The notes under the pieces: generated by a model
Told to the model about the DNA's origin: nothing
Databases searched by the model: none
Seen by the model: the letters and a program-made list of their open reading frames with translations, nothing else
In this document: in pieces, positions 23,974 to 32,189 of the stretch
Position numbering within the stretch: the stretch's first letter is position 1
Layout: every line of letters starts with the position of its first letter
DNA from: Nocardia huaxiensis
GTDB lineage: Bacteria > Actinomycetota > Actinomycetes > Mycobacteriales > Mycobacteriaceae
Reading direction: 5' to 3'
Length of the DNA: 64,000 bases
NCBI RefSeq assembly: GCF_013744875.1
Contig: NZ_CP059399.1
Location: 7,502,001 to 7,566,000, forward strand
Made by a program: the position numbers and the translations under genes

Positions 23974-24624
23974 CTACTCCGTCAATACCGGGCCGTCCGC
24001 CCAGCGGTAGAGGTGCGCGATGGCGGGTTCGACGATGGAGCCGGGGACCTCGGGATCGAACCAGCGGTCGACGTGGGTCCAGTGGTACGGATGCAGGAGG
24101 TAGTCGCCGTTCAAACCTTCGGGTGATTCGAATTCCTGCTCCCACACGTGAGTCCAGCGGCTCTCTCCCGAAACTCGGCTCAGCGCCCAGGATTTGATCG
24201 CGGTGATGTGGGCGGGCATGGCCATGAGGTCGGCTTCGAAACGATCGACCACCGCGGCGGGAGTTCCCGCGCGGACGGTCAGCAGCAGGGTGCGTTTGAT
24301 CCGCCGGGCGCTGTCGCAGGACGCGATGCGCGAGGCCACCGGCAACAGCGGAATCGCCTCCGCGCCCGCCACTTCCGCCCCGCTCGCAGCTGCGGGGAAT
24401 GTCCCGGACGCGGCGGGATCGGCATCGGCCGCGAACAGCGCGGGCAGAGCCGCGGCCGGAGCGATATCGGCGGCCAGGTCCACGACGGCACCCGATCCGC
24501 CCTGGCTGCCGGGGAGATCGATGCCGCCCGAGCAGTGGTGAACCCCGGCGAGCGCCGCAGCGGCCTCGGCCGCGCGAGCGATCGTCGCCTCGGGCGCACG
24601 GGTCAGAATCAGCCAGCGGCTCAC
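23974..24624 (-). CDS. Dabb (stress-responsive alpha/beta-barrel) domain protein
   Basis: This is a 216-residue protein whose C-terminal half (RTLLLTVRAGTPAAVVDRFE, then WALSRVSGESRWTHVWEQEF and LLHPYHWTHVDRWFDPE) matches the Dabb ferredoxin-like barrel. The N-terminal ~100 residues are Ala-rich and diverged, perhaps a second degenerate barrel. The GTG start at 24624 overlaps the stop of the preceding gene as GTGA. Such small barrels often act as monooxygenases, cyclases or dehydratases on polyketide- or terpenoid-like substrates. It is the third gene of the LLM oxidoreductase operon. Confidence 0.72.
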   Translation of the reverse strand: MSRWLILTRAPEATIARAAEAAAALAGVHHCSGGIDLPGSQGGSGAVVDLAADIAPAAALPALFAADADPAASGTFPAAASGAEVAGAEAIPLLPVASRIASCDSARRIKRTLLLTVRAGTPAAVVDRFEADLMAMPAHITAIKSWALSRVSGESRWTHVWEQEFESPEGLNGDYLLHPYHWTHVDRWFDPEVPGSIVEPAIAHLYRWADGPVLTE

Positions 24625-24959
24625 AGTGCTTCCTCCTGGACCGCCATGACCTGACGCTCGCGGGCCACGGCAATGGCGTCGGTTTCCGCCCAGAAGCGGG
24701 CGACGGCGGGATCGGCCGCTGCCGCGCCGCGCATGCCGTAGAACTCGTAGATGCCGGGCAGTTCCCAGCTGATGTGCAACTCCACCGAGTCCGGGTCGTG
24801 GTGGGCCCGCCAGACGTGCGGGGCGCGCAGTCCACGCTGGACCGCGCCGGGCAGGTAATCCCTGCGCCAGGCCCGGAGCCAGGACTCCACCCGTTCGGCG
24901 GGCAGGATCACCCGGTCCAGGACGTGCACCGGAGCGGCGGATACGGCTGCGGCGCTCAC
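24621..24959 (-). CDS. Small dimeric alpha/beta-barrel-like protein
   Basis: This is a 112-residue protein starting at GTG 24959, which overlaps the stop of the LLM oxidoreductase as GTGA. The pattern HVLDRVILPAERVESWLRAW, YLPGAVQRGL, HVWRAHHDPDSVELHISWEL resembles NIPSNAP/EthD-type barrels. It also overlaps the next gene by GTGA. Three genes joined by stop/start overlaps imply stoichiometric production and a common pathway step. Catalytic residues cannot be assigned. Confidence 0.68.
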   Translation of the reverse strand: MSAAAVSAAPVHVLDRVILPAERVESWLRAWRRDYLPGAVQRGLRAPHVWRAHHDPDSVELHISWELPGIYEFYGMRGAAAADPAVARFWAETDAIAVARERQVMAVQEEAL

Positions 24960-25858
24960 AGTTTCGCCGCCACGTCGTTGCGGTACCGGTCGACGTAGCG
25001 GGCGAGGGAGTCCACGCCGTCGAGCAGGGATTCCGGGCCGAACATGGGCGGGGTCAGCACGATTCGGCTCGCACCGGCCCGGGTGTATCCGCGCACGAAA
25101 TCGGGATCGAATTCGCGGGTGAAGTCGCAGGAGCCGGGCCAGATGGTCATCTCGACCGCGTCCTCGGGACGCCCTGCGACCGTGGCGAATTCGCGGACCC
25201 GATCGGCGCCACGGGCGAAATCCTCCGGGGTGATGGTGTACGGGAACCAGCCGTCGCCGACCCGGCCCGCCCGCCGCGCGGCCGGGATGCTGTTGCCGCC
25301 CAGCACGATCGGGATGGAGCGGGCCGGTTGCGGCAGGCAGAACTGCCGGTCGAAGGACACGTGCTTGCCGCTGTAGCTCGCCGGGGATTCGGTCCACAGC
25401 GCCCGCATGGCCCCGATGCAGTCGTCGAGCCGTCCGCCGCGATCGGCGAAGGGGACGCCGATCGCGGCGTATTCCTCTTTCTGCCAGCCGATTCCGAGGC
25501 CGAGCAGCAGTCGCCCGCCGGATTGGACGTCGAGGGTCGCGGCCCGCTTGGCCAGCACCACGGGACTGTGCAGCGGCGCGACCACCATGGCGGTGCCGAG
25601 TTTCAGCGTGCTGGACGCGCCCGCCAGGAAGGCGAGAGTCTCCAGCGGATCGGTCATGGGGACATTCAGATCGCCGCCGGGCATGCGGCCGTCCGGGGAG
25701 TACGGGTACAGCGGCTCGTAATCCTGCGCCACCACCACGTGTTCGACGGCCCAGATCGATTCCAGGCCACACTCTTCCGCGGCGGCGGCGAACTCGCGCA
25801 GGAACGAACCGGACGTCACCAGGCCATCGAGATAGGGCATCAACATGCCGAGACGCAT
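24956..25858 (-). CDS. LLM class (F420-dependent type) oxidoreductase
   Basis: This 300-residue protein has the bacterial-luciferase-like TIM barrel: MRLGMLMPYLDG, ESIWAVEHVVV, LKLGTAMVVAPLHSPVVLAKRAATLDVQSGGRL (here in two family motifs) and GLGIGWQKEEY. It is of the type usually annotated as F420-dependent. ATG at 25858 is preceded by GGAGGTGG at ideal distance. It leads a tightly overlapping operon with two alpha/beta-barrel proteins. A 20-bp motif shared with 30153-30172 lies 77-96 bases upstream, so it is likely co-regulated with the KstD operon. Confidence 0.85.
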   Translation of the reverse strand: MRLGMLMPYLDGLVTSGSFLREFAAAAEECGLESIWAVEHVVVAQDYEPLYPYSPDGRMPGGDLNVPMTDPLETLAFLAGASSTLKLGTAMVVAPLHSPVVLAKRAATLDVQSGGRLLLGLGIGWQKEEYAAIGVPFADRGGRLDDCIGAMRALWTESPASYSGKHVSFDRQFCLPQPARSIPIVLGGNSIPAARRAGRVGDGWFPYTITPEDFARGADRVREFATVAGRPEDAVEMTIWPGSCDFTREFDPDFVRGYTRAGASRIVLTPPMFGPESLLDGVDSLARYVDRYRNDVAAKL

Positions 25859-25934
25859 GGCGCCACCTCCAAACACTATTTCGAATAGAAACACTCGGTT
25901 CGAGGGTGGCGTGTAATCGCCATCACATCCCGGC

Positions 25935-25954
25935 GTGGTCCCGATCAGTGAGAC
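25935..25954. promoter_or_regulatory. Shared 20-bp motif, copy 1
   Basis: GTGGTCCCGATCAGTGAGAC lies 77-96 bases upstream of the LLM oxidoreductase start. It is identical at 17 of 20 positions to the copy at 30153. On the minus strand it reads GTCTC-N7-GGGAC followed by CAC, an imperfect inverted repeat. A separate inverted repeat CTATT-TCG-AATAG lies at 25876-25888, nearer the start codon. Confidence 0.65.
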
Positions 25955-26082
25955 GACGAAAAACACGAGGTCACAAGGGTTTTGGTCGGCAACGACCGGT
26001 AGCCCCGCACCGGAGGGCGCGGGGCTGCGGTCAGTGCTCGGCCGCCGGATCGCGGCGGCGGCCCGAGCTCAGCTGTGCGGGC

Positions 26083-26898
26083 TCAGATTTCCTTGCGCAT
26101 CTGCGCGGTGAGCGGCTTCATGTAGCCGGAGCCGAGCAGGCGGCGCATGACGTTCATGGCCTTGGCGTCCTTGCCGATCAGGATGAGCGGCTTGTTCTTC
26201 CGAATGCCCTTGAGGATGGTCTGCGCGCAGAACTCGGGGCTGGTCTGCGCCAGGCGATCGAAGTTGCGGGCCAGGTCGTCGCGGTCACGATTGGCCGATG
26301 CCCTTGCCTTCCAGGCGATCTCGGTCTTGATCATGCCCGGGTGCACACTGGAGACGCCCACATTGTGGCCCGCGATGATCATCTCCTGGCGCAGGGCGTC
26401 GGTGAAGCCGTGCATGGCGAACTTCGACGAGCTGTAGCCGCCCTGGCTCGGGCAGGCCACCAGACCGAACATGCTGGACACATTGGCGATGTGCCCGTCA
26501 CCGGAGGCGATCACATGTGGCAGAAAGGCTTTGGTGCCGTGCGCGGTGCCCCAGAAGTTGATGCCGAAGATCCACTCCAGGTCCTCCCAGGTGACATCCT
26601 CGATATTCGCGGTGAGCGAGACACCGGCATTGTTGATCAGGATATTGGCCTTGCCGAAGTCGGCCACCACCTCGTCGGCGTGCGCGTAGACGGCGGCGCG
26701 GTCGGTGACGTCGAGCTGGTAGGCGCGCGCCTTCGCGCCCTCCTTCTCGCACAGTGCCGCGGTCTCGGCCACATTGTCGAGATTGCGGCCCGACAGCGCC
26801 AATTGCGCGCCATTGCGGGCGAATTCGATGGCCAGCGCCCGCCCGATGCCCGCACCGGCGCCGGTGATGACGGCGACCTTGCCGTGGAAGTCCTTCAT
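26083..26898 (-). CDS. SDR family oxidoreductase
   Basis: This 271-residue classical short-chain dehydrogenase has the NAD(P) motif VITGAGAGIGRALAIEF, the NNAGVS strand, the catalytic Ser in NVSSMFG and Tyr-x-x-x-Lys in YSSSKFA. The C-terminal tail (SGYMKPLTAQMRKEI) is longer than in the two neighbouring SDRs. GRNLDN after the second strand suggests NADP preference. It is the last gene of the operon SDR-KstD-SDR-SDR, 29 bases after the preceding gene. A steroid or long-chain alcohol substrate is inferred from context only. Confidence 0.88.
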   Translation of the reverse strand: MKDFHGKVAVITGAGAGIGRALAIEFARNGAQLALSGRNLDNVAETAALCEKEGAKARAYQLDVTDRAAVYAHADEVVADFGKANILINNAGVSLTANIEDVTWEDLEWIFGINFWGTAHGTKAFLPHVIASGDGHIANVSSMFGLVACPSQGGYSSSKFAMHGFTDALRQEMIIAGHNVGVSSVHPGMIKTEIAWKARASANRDRDDLARNFDRLAQTSPEFCAQTILKGIRKNKPLILIGKDAKAMNVMRRLLGSGYMKPLTAQMRKEI

Positions 26899-26927
26899 TG
26901 GTGTTCCTTGCTACTGGGTGATGCCGG

Positions 26928-27659
26928 CTATTGGGTGGTGAAGCCGCCGTCGGCGATGAATTCCGCGCCGGTGCTGTAGGAGGATTCGTCGGAGAGCAGG
27001 AACAGCACCAGGTTGGCCAGTTCCTCGGGGGTCGCCGGTCGGGCGATGGGCTGATTGGCCGCAATGGACGCGGAACGTGCTGAGGCAGCGACCATTTCGG
27101 TGGCGACAATGCCCGGGTGCACCGAGTTGACGCGCACATTGTCGGCGGCGAACTCCTGGGCGGCGGTCTTGGACATGCCGCGCACCGCCCACTTGGAGGC
27201 CACATAGCCGAGAATGTTCGAGTAGCCGATGAGCCCGCCGGTGGAGGAGATGTTCACGATCGAGCCGACGCCCGCGCGGCGCATGGACCCGATCACGGCC
27301 TTCATGCCGAGGAAGACGCCGACCTGGTTGACGTCGATCACCTTGCGGTAGTCGGCTTCCGAGAGTTTCTCGATCGGATCCACGTGCACGATGCCGGCAT
27401 TGTTCACCAGACCCGACACCGGTCCGAAGGTCGCCTCGGCCTGCGCGACCACGTCGTTCCAGGCCGCCTCGTCGGTCACGTCCAGCGGCAGAAACAGTGC
27501 GGCGGAACCGATTTCGGCGGCCAGCGCACGTCCCTGGTGCACCAGCACGTCGGTGATGACCACCTTCGCGCCCTCGGCGGCGAGCTTGCGCGCGAAGGCC
27601 GCGCCCATCCCGCGCGCCCCGCCGGTGACGATCACATGTTTGGTATCGACCCGTCCCAT
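26928..27659 (-). CDS. SDR family oxidoreductase, hydroxysteroid dehydrogenase-like
   Basis: This 243-residue classical SDR resembles 3-alpha(20-beta)-hydroxysteroid dehydrogenases. It has HVIVTGGARGMGAAFARKL, the acidic ITDVL end of strand 2 (NAD preference), LVNNAGI, NISSTGG, the active-site YVASKWA and RVNSVHPGIVATEM. The ATG at 27659 is one base after the stop of the KstD-like gene, so they are coupled. It would oxidise or reduce a hydroxyl on a steroid-like substrate. This name rests on family resemblance plus the KstD neighbour. Confidence 0.88.
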   Translation of the reverse strand: MGRVDTKHVIVTGGARGMGAAFARKLAAEGAKVVITDVLVHQGRALAAEIGSAALFLPLDVTDEAAWNDVVAQAEATFGPVSGLVNNAGIVHVDPIEKLSEADYRKVIDVNQVGVFLGMKAVIGSMRRAGVGSIVNISSTGGLIGYSNILGYVASKWAVRGMSKTAAQEFAADNVRVNSVHPGIVATEMVAASARSASIAANQPIARPATPEELANLVLFLLSDESSYSTGAEFIADGGFTTQ

Positions 27660-27660
27660 G

Positions 27661-29322
27661 TCACTGCTCCTGATCGGCCATGTGGTTGGCGGCGATGTAG
27701 CCGAACACCATGGCGGGTCCGATGGTCGCGCCCGCGCCGGCGTAGTCGTTGCCCATGACGGCGGCGGAGTTGTTGCCCGCCGCGTACAGGCCCTCGATGA
27801 CCGTGCCCTGGTCATCGAGCACCCGCGCGAATTCGTCGGTGACCAGGCCGCCCTTGGTGCCGAGGTCGCCGGGCACCATCTCGACGGCGTAGAACGGTCC
27901 GCGCTCGAGCGGCGCGAGCGTCGGATTGGGCTTGACGGTCGGGTCGCCGTAGTAGCGGTCGTAGGCGGAGTCGCCGCGCAGGAAGTCCTCATCGCGGCCC
28001 TTACGCGCGAAGCCGTTGAAGCGGTTCACGGTCTCGGCCAGCTTGTCGGCCGGTATGCCGACCCGGCCCGCCAGCTCGGCCAAGGTATCGGCGGTCTTGA
28101 TGATGCCCGCGTCGTAGTACTTCTGCGGGATCGGCCGCTTGGGGAAGTTGCCGAGGAACAGGTACCGGTCGCGGAAGGTCTGATCGAAGATGAAATAGGC
28201 CGGAATGCTGCCCTTCCCCTGCGCGTGGACCTCGTACATCTTGTGCACCACGTTCACGTACGGCGCGGATTCGTTGACGAACCGCTCACCGGCCTTGTTC
28301 ACGATGATGGCTCCCGGCTGCGACCGTTCGGCCAGGCAGAAGAACGGCGGCCCCTCCGGGTTGCGCACCGACGGACCCCACCACGCGTCATCCATGAGAT
28401 CGACTGCGCCACCGGCCTTCTGGCCCGCCACAATGCCCTCACCGACATTCTCCAGCGCGCCCACGGTCCATTCGGTGGACTGCGGCCCGTCGATGTACTG
28501 CTTGCGCATCTCCAGGTTGTGCTCGAAACCGCCCGCGGCCAGCACCACACCGCGCCGCGCCTTGATCACCACCGGGCGGCCCTCGTGCTCGGCGCGCACG
28601 CCGACCACGGTGTCACCCTCGGTAATGAGTTCTGTGAGAGGCGTATTCAGCCACACCGGCACCCCGGCATCGCGCAGCGACAGCCACAGCCGCGCGGCGA
28701 GCGCCTTGCCCAGGCTCAGCGGCTTGGCGCCCTTGAGGATATTGAGCGCCGTCTGCGCGCCCACCTTCATGGCGGTCTTCTTGCCCGCCCAGGTGCGCGC
28801 GATCATGTTCAGATCGTGGAAGTCGCTGACGGTGATGGCGATTCCCTTGGGCGCGGACATGGTCGGCTGATTGATCTTGTGCAGATCCCCGCCGAGCAGC
28901 CGCCCGTCGATCGGCCGCGGCTCGATGCTGCGGCCCTGCGCCAGACCGCCCGGGTACTCCGGGTGATAGTCGGAGTAGCCGCGGTCGTACACGAAGTCCC
29001 AGTGCCGGGACCGCGCGCCGAGGTACTCGAACATGGCCGGGCCATTGTCCAGGAACGCGCGCTGCTTGGCCTCCGGAACCCGGCCGCCCACAACGGCTTT
29101 CAGGTACGTGCGGGCCAGCTCCGGGCTGTCCGGCACCCCGGCCGCCTGTAGCACCGGGTTGTTGGGGATCCAGATGCCGCCGCCGGAGCGCGCGGTCGAC
29201 CCGCCGAACAGCCGGCTCTTCTCGATGAGCGTGACCGACAGGCCACGGTAGGCGGCCGTCAGCGCGGCGGTCATACCCGCCGCACCCGAGCCCACGACAA
29301 CGACGTCGAATTCGAATTCCAT
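27661..29322 (-). CDS. 3-ketosteroid-delta1-dehydrogenase-like flavoprotein
   Basis: This 553-residue FAD enzyme has FDVVVVGSGAAGMTAALTAAYRG and the second-domain motif EKSRLFGGSTARSGGGIWIP, both typical of KstD. RGVVLAAGGFEHN, the substrate-domain YFIFDQTFRDRY and the C-terminal FYAVEMVPGDLGTKGGL and GNDYAGAGATIGPA also fit. KstD introduces the C1-C2 double bond in ring A of 3-ketosteroids. Several KstD paralogues with different substrates exist in actinomycetes, so the exact steroid is unknown. It is the second gene of a four-gene operon with three SDRs. Confidence 0.85.
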   Translation of the reverse strand: MEFEFDVVVVGSGAAGMTAALTAAYRGLSVTLIEKSRLFGGSTARSGGGIWIPNNPVLQAAGVPDSPELARTYLKAVVGGRVPEAKQRAFLDNGPAMFEYLGARSRHWDFVYDRGYSDYHPEYPGGLAQGRSIEPRPIDGRLLGGDLHKINQPTMSAPKGIAITVSDFHDLNMIARTWAGKKTAMKVGAQTALNILKGAKPLSLGKALAARLWLSLRDAGVPVWLNTPLTELITEGDTVVGVRAEHEGRPVVIKARRGVVLAAGGFEHNLEMRKQYIDGPQSTEWTVGALENVGEGIVAGQKAGGAVDLMDDAWWGPSVRNPEGPPFFCLAERSQPGAIIVNKAGERFVNESAPYVNVVHKMYEVHAQGKGSIPAYFIFDQTFRDRYLFLGNFPKRPIPQKYYDAGIIKTADTLAELAGRVGIPADKLAETVNRFNGFARKGRDEDFLRGDSAYDRYYGDPTVKPNPTLAPLERGPFYAVEMVPGDLGTKGGLVTDEFARVLDDQGTVIEGLYAAGNNSAAVMGNDYAGAGATIGPAMVFGYIAANHMADQEQ

Positions 29323-29331
29323 TGCGTTTCC

Positions 29332-30087
29332 TTAGTATCCGCAGCTGGTGAGCATGCCGCCGTCGACGACGAACTCGCCGCCCGTGCAGTAGCTGGAAGC
29401 ATCCGAGGCCAGGAACAGCGCCACCTCGGACACCTCGACCGGCCTACCCCAGCGCGGAATGGGCAGTTCAGAGAAGAAACTGTTGCCGTCCACCCCGCTC
29501 GCGCCCGCCACGGACGCGGTCATGGGGGTGGCGATGCCGCCGGGATGCACCGAATTCACCCGGATACCCGAGTGCCCCAGCTCCCGCGCGGCCGACTTGG
29601 TGAGCCCGCGCAACGCGAATTTGCTTGCGCTGTACGCGGAAAGCCCGGCAGCGCCGACGAAACCCTCGACCGAGGAAACGTTGACGATGGAACCCGCCCC
29701 GGCCTCGGTCATGGCGGGCGCGGCGGCCCGGATCCCGAGGAAAGCACCGGTGACATTGATGTTCTGGATGAGATTCCACTCGTCCAGGCTCATATCCAGA
29801 ATGCGCTTGAAGCGAAGGACGCCGGCATTGTTGATCAGCACATCGAGCGTGCCGAATGCCGCGACCGTCTCGGAAACCGCTGCGGTCCAGTCACTTTCGC
29901 TGGTCACATCGTGGTGCACGTAGCGCACGGCGGCGCCGAGCTCGGCCGCCAGGGCCTTGCCCTCGTCGTCGAGCACGTCACCGAACACCACCCGCGCGCC
30001 CTCGGCCACGAAGCGGCGCACATGCTCCGCTCCCATACCGCGCGCACCACCCGTGACTAGCGCGACCTTCCCGTCCAGCTGTCCCAC
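29332..30087 (-). CDS. SDR family oxidoreductase, hydroxysteroid dehydrogenase-like
   Basis: This 251-residue SDR starts at GTG 30087, with AAGGA at a good distance and homology beginning at GQLDGKVALVTGGARGMG. The acidic FGDVLDDEG indicates NAD preference. LINNAGVL, NVSSVEG, YSASKFA and RVNSVHPGGIATPM are all present. It most resembles 3-alpha(20-beta)-hydroxysteroid dehydrogenases. It leads the KstD operon, nine bases ahead of the KstD-like gene. The shared 20-bp motif lies 66-85 bases upstream, in the intergenic region it shares with the divergent LLM gene. Confidence 0.88.
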   Translation of the reverse strand: MGQLDGKVALVTGGARGMGAEHVRRFVAEGARVVFGDVLDDEGKALAAELGAAVRYVHHDVTSESDWTAAVSETVAAFGTLDVLINNAGVLRFKRILDMSLDEWNLIQNINVTGAFLGIRAAAPAMTEAGAGSIVNVSSVEGFVGAAGLSAYSASKFALRGLTKSAARELGHSGIRVNSVHPGGIATPMTASVAGASGVDGNSFFSELPIPRWGRPVEVSEVALFLASDASSYCTGGEFVVDGGMLTSCGY

Positions 30088-30152
30088 CGGTTCCCGTCCT
30101 TCCTCAGCGTGTGAAACCGACGCTAAGTCCGGCGGCGCGACCCCGGCACGGT

Positions 30153-30172
30153 GTGGTCCCGGCCACTGAGAC
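30153..30172. promoter_or_regulatory. Shared 20-bp motif, copy 2
   Basis: GTGGTCCCGGCCACTGAGAC lies between the divergent SDR/KstD operon (starts 30087) and the LLM operon (starts 30237). It has three mismatches to the copy at 25935 and keeps the GTCTC-N7-GGGAC symmetry on the minus strand. It is centrally placed to control both divergent units. Confidence 0.65.
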
Positions 30173-30236
30173 ATCCGAATGACCTGAGGTTATGGGTCCT
30201 GAACTATTCCCATTAGGCATAGCGGCAGGAGCCCTG

Positions 30237-31364
30237 ATGAAGTTCTCGATGATCTTCGAAGCGCAGATGACCGACCCCACCGCCGAGCACGAGGCCCAGG
30301 TGCTGCGCGACTGCGTGGAGCAGGCGATCCTCGCCGAGGAGATGGGCTTCGACACGGTGTGGGCGGTCGAGCATCACGGGCTCAAGTGGTACGCGCACAT
30401 GAGCGCGCCGGAGATCTTCCTGACCTGGGTCGCGGCCAAGACCTCGCGCATTCGCCTCGGGCACGGCGTGGTGTGCATGCCGTTCAACTTCAACCATCCG
30501 GTGCGGGCGGCCGAACGCGCGGCCATGCTGGACGTGCTGTCGGGCGGACGGCTGAACCTGGGCGCGGGGCGGGGCGCGACGACGGTGGAGACCTCCATGT
30601 GCGGGGTCGACCCCGACCGGACCTATCAGGAGGTCGAGGAGTCGCTGCGGATGATCGCGGCGGCCTGGCAGGACCCCGACGCCGAATTCGAGTATCACGG
30701 CGAGCTTTTGGACATCTCCCCGCACCATCTGCTGCCGCGCCCGGTGCAGCGCCCGCATCCGCCGCTGTTCATGGCGTGCACCAAGAAGGACACGCTGAAG
30801 CTGGCCGCCGACTACGGCATCGGGGCACTCGTGCTGGGGTTCGCCGGCATCGAGGAGATCGCCGAACTGCGCCGCATCTACGACACGGCCATTGCCGAGC
30901 GCACCGGCGAGCGGTTCGTATCGACCGTGGTCAACGATCATTTCGCGGCGTTGTGCCCGACCATCGTGCTCGACGACGGCGAGCGGGCCCAGCAGATCGG
31001 CGCGCGCGGGCAACGATTCTTCGCGCAGTCCATCAAGTACTACTACGGCGCGGGACCGGTGCCCGACGAAGCGGTCGACCCCACCGCCGACGCGGTCGCC
31101 GAGATGCAGGCCGCCGCCGAGGAACACGTGGCCTATCTGCACGAGGCCAAGATCCCCGTGAAGTCCGGGGCCACAGCGATTTTCAATACCGAGCACGCCT
31201 ACGGCACCGCCGACGACGCCATCGCCTATGTGGAGCGGCTCCAGGAGGCCGGCGCGGACGAGATCCTGTGCCTCATCCAGATGGGCACGGTGCCGCAGGA
31301 TGCCTGCCTCGAAACCATCCGACAGTGGGGCGAAAAGGTCATTCCCCACTTCCGCAACAAGTAG
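30237..31364 (+). CDS. LLM class flavin-dependent oxidoreductase
   Basis: This 375-residue protein is a luciferase-like monooxygenase of the LuxA-like type: MKFSMIFEAQMTD, GFDTVWAVEHHG, RLGHGVVCMPFNFNHPVRAAERAAMLD in two blocks, SGGRLNLGAGRGATTVE. ATG at 30237 has AGGAG seven bases upstream. Members oxidise with reduced flavin and oxygen, often Baeyer-Villiger type. It starts a plus-strand operon with an SDR and an esterase. That sequence of activities (alcohol to ketone, ketone to ester, ester hydrolysis) is a logical ring- or chain-cleaving route, though inferred. Confidence 0.87.
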   Translation: MKFSMIFEAQMTDPTAEHEAQVLRDCVEQAILAEEMGFDTVWAVEHHGLKWYAHMSAPEIFLTWVAAKTSRIRLGHGVVCMPFNFNHPVRAAERAAMLDVLSGGRLNLGAGRGATTVETSMCGVDPDRTYQEVEESLRMIAAAWQDPDAEFEYHGELLDISPHHLLPRPVQRPHPPLFMACTKKDTLKLAADYGIGALVLGFAGIEEIAELRRIYDTAIAERTGERFVSTVVNDHFAALCPTIVLDDGERAQQIGARGQRFFAQSIKYYYGAGPVPDEAVDPTADAVAEMQAAAEEHVAYLHEAKIPVKSGATAIFNTEHAYGTADDAIAYVERLQEAGADEILCLIQMGTVPQDACLETIRQWGEKVIPHFRNK

Positions 31365-31385
31365 ATTCGAACAGAAGGAATCCAA

Positions 31386-32141
31386 ATGGCTGATCTGACA
31401 GGCAAAGTCGCCCTGATCACCGGCGCTGCCCGCGGGCAGGGCGCGGCCGAGGCGCGACTGTTCGCCGAGCGCGGCGCGCAGGTGGTCATCACCGACGTGC
31501 TGGAGACCGAAGGCAAGGAGCTGGCCGAATCCCTCGGCGCGGCCGCCCGTTTCGTGCGTCACGATGTCACCGACGCCGACAGCTGGAATGTCGCCGTGGC
31601 CGAGGCCATCTCGTCGTTCGGCAAGCTCGACGTGCTGGTCAACAATGCCGCCATCTACACCATGAAGCCGCTGGTGGAGACGAGCGCCGAAGAGCTGGAA
31701 CGGATTCTGAAGGTCAACCTGGTGGGCGCGTTCCACGGGCTCAAGGCCGTCATCCCCGCCATGACCGAGGCCGGGGGCGGTTCCATCGTGAACATCTCCT
31801 CGCAGGCGGGCCTCGAGGGCCTGATGAACCATGCCGCCTACGGCTCCTCCAAGTGGGGCCTGCGCGGCCTCACCAAGATCGCCGCGCTGGAGCTCGGCCC
31901 CGCCCAGATCCGGGTCAACTCGGTGCATCCCGGCCCCATCGCCACCCCGATGGTGCCGTACCTGACCACCGGACCGGGCAGCTTCCCCACCCTGCCGCTG
32001 GAGCGCACCGGCCTGCCCGAGGAGGTCGCCGAACTGGTCGCCTTCCTCGCCTCGGATGCGGCCGCCTACATCACCGGCGCGGAGGTCACCGTCGACGGCG
32101 GGCTGGCCGCGGGCAAGTTCATTCCGCGAAACATGCAGTAG
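31386..32141 (+). CDS. SDR family oxidoreductase, 3-alpha(20-beta)-hydroxysteroid dehydrogenase-like
   Basis: This 251-residue SDR shows the closest resemblance of the four to Streptomyces 3-alpha,20-beta-hydroxysteroid dehydrogenase: LTGKVALITGAARGQGAAEA, VITDVLETEGKEL (NAD type), LVNNAAI, FHGLKAVIPAMTEAGGGSIV, YGSSKWGLRGLTKIAALELG and RVNSVHPGPIATPM. The ribosome binding site AAGGAA lies just before the ATG. It begins 21 bases after the LLM gene and is followed 48 bases later by an esterase gene. Confidence 0.9.
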   Translation: MADLTGKVALITGAARGQGAAEARLFAERGAQVVITDVLETEGKELAESLGAAARFVRHDVTDADSWNVAVAEAISSFGKLDVLVNNAAIYTMKPLVETSAEELERILKVNLVGAFHGLKAVIPAMTEAGGGSIVNISSQAGLEGLMNHAAYGSSKWGLRGLTKIAALELGPAQIRVNSVHPGPIATPMVPYLTTGPGSFPTLPLERTGLPEEVAELVAFLASDAAAYITGAEVTVDGGLAAGKFIPRNMQ

Positions 32142-32189
32142 CACAGCAGTATTCACAGAGCCCGGCGCACGGGCGGTAAGGAAATCGCA

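Noticed and set aside
25859..30236. KstR or KstR2 operators in the steroid-type cluster
   Set aside because: No match to the TnnAACnnGTTnnA or the AAGCAAGCACTTGCTT-type consensus was found by eye in the cluster's intergenic regions.
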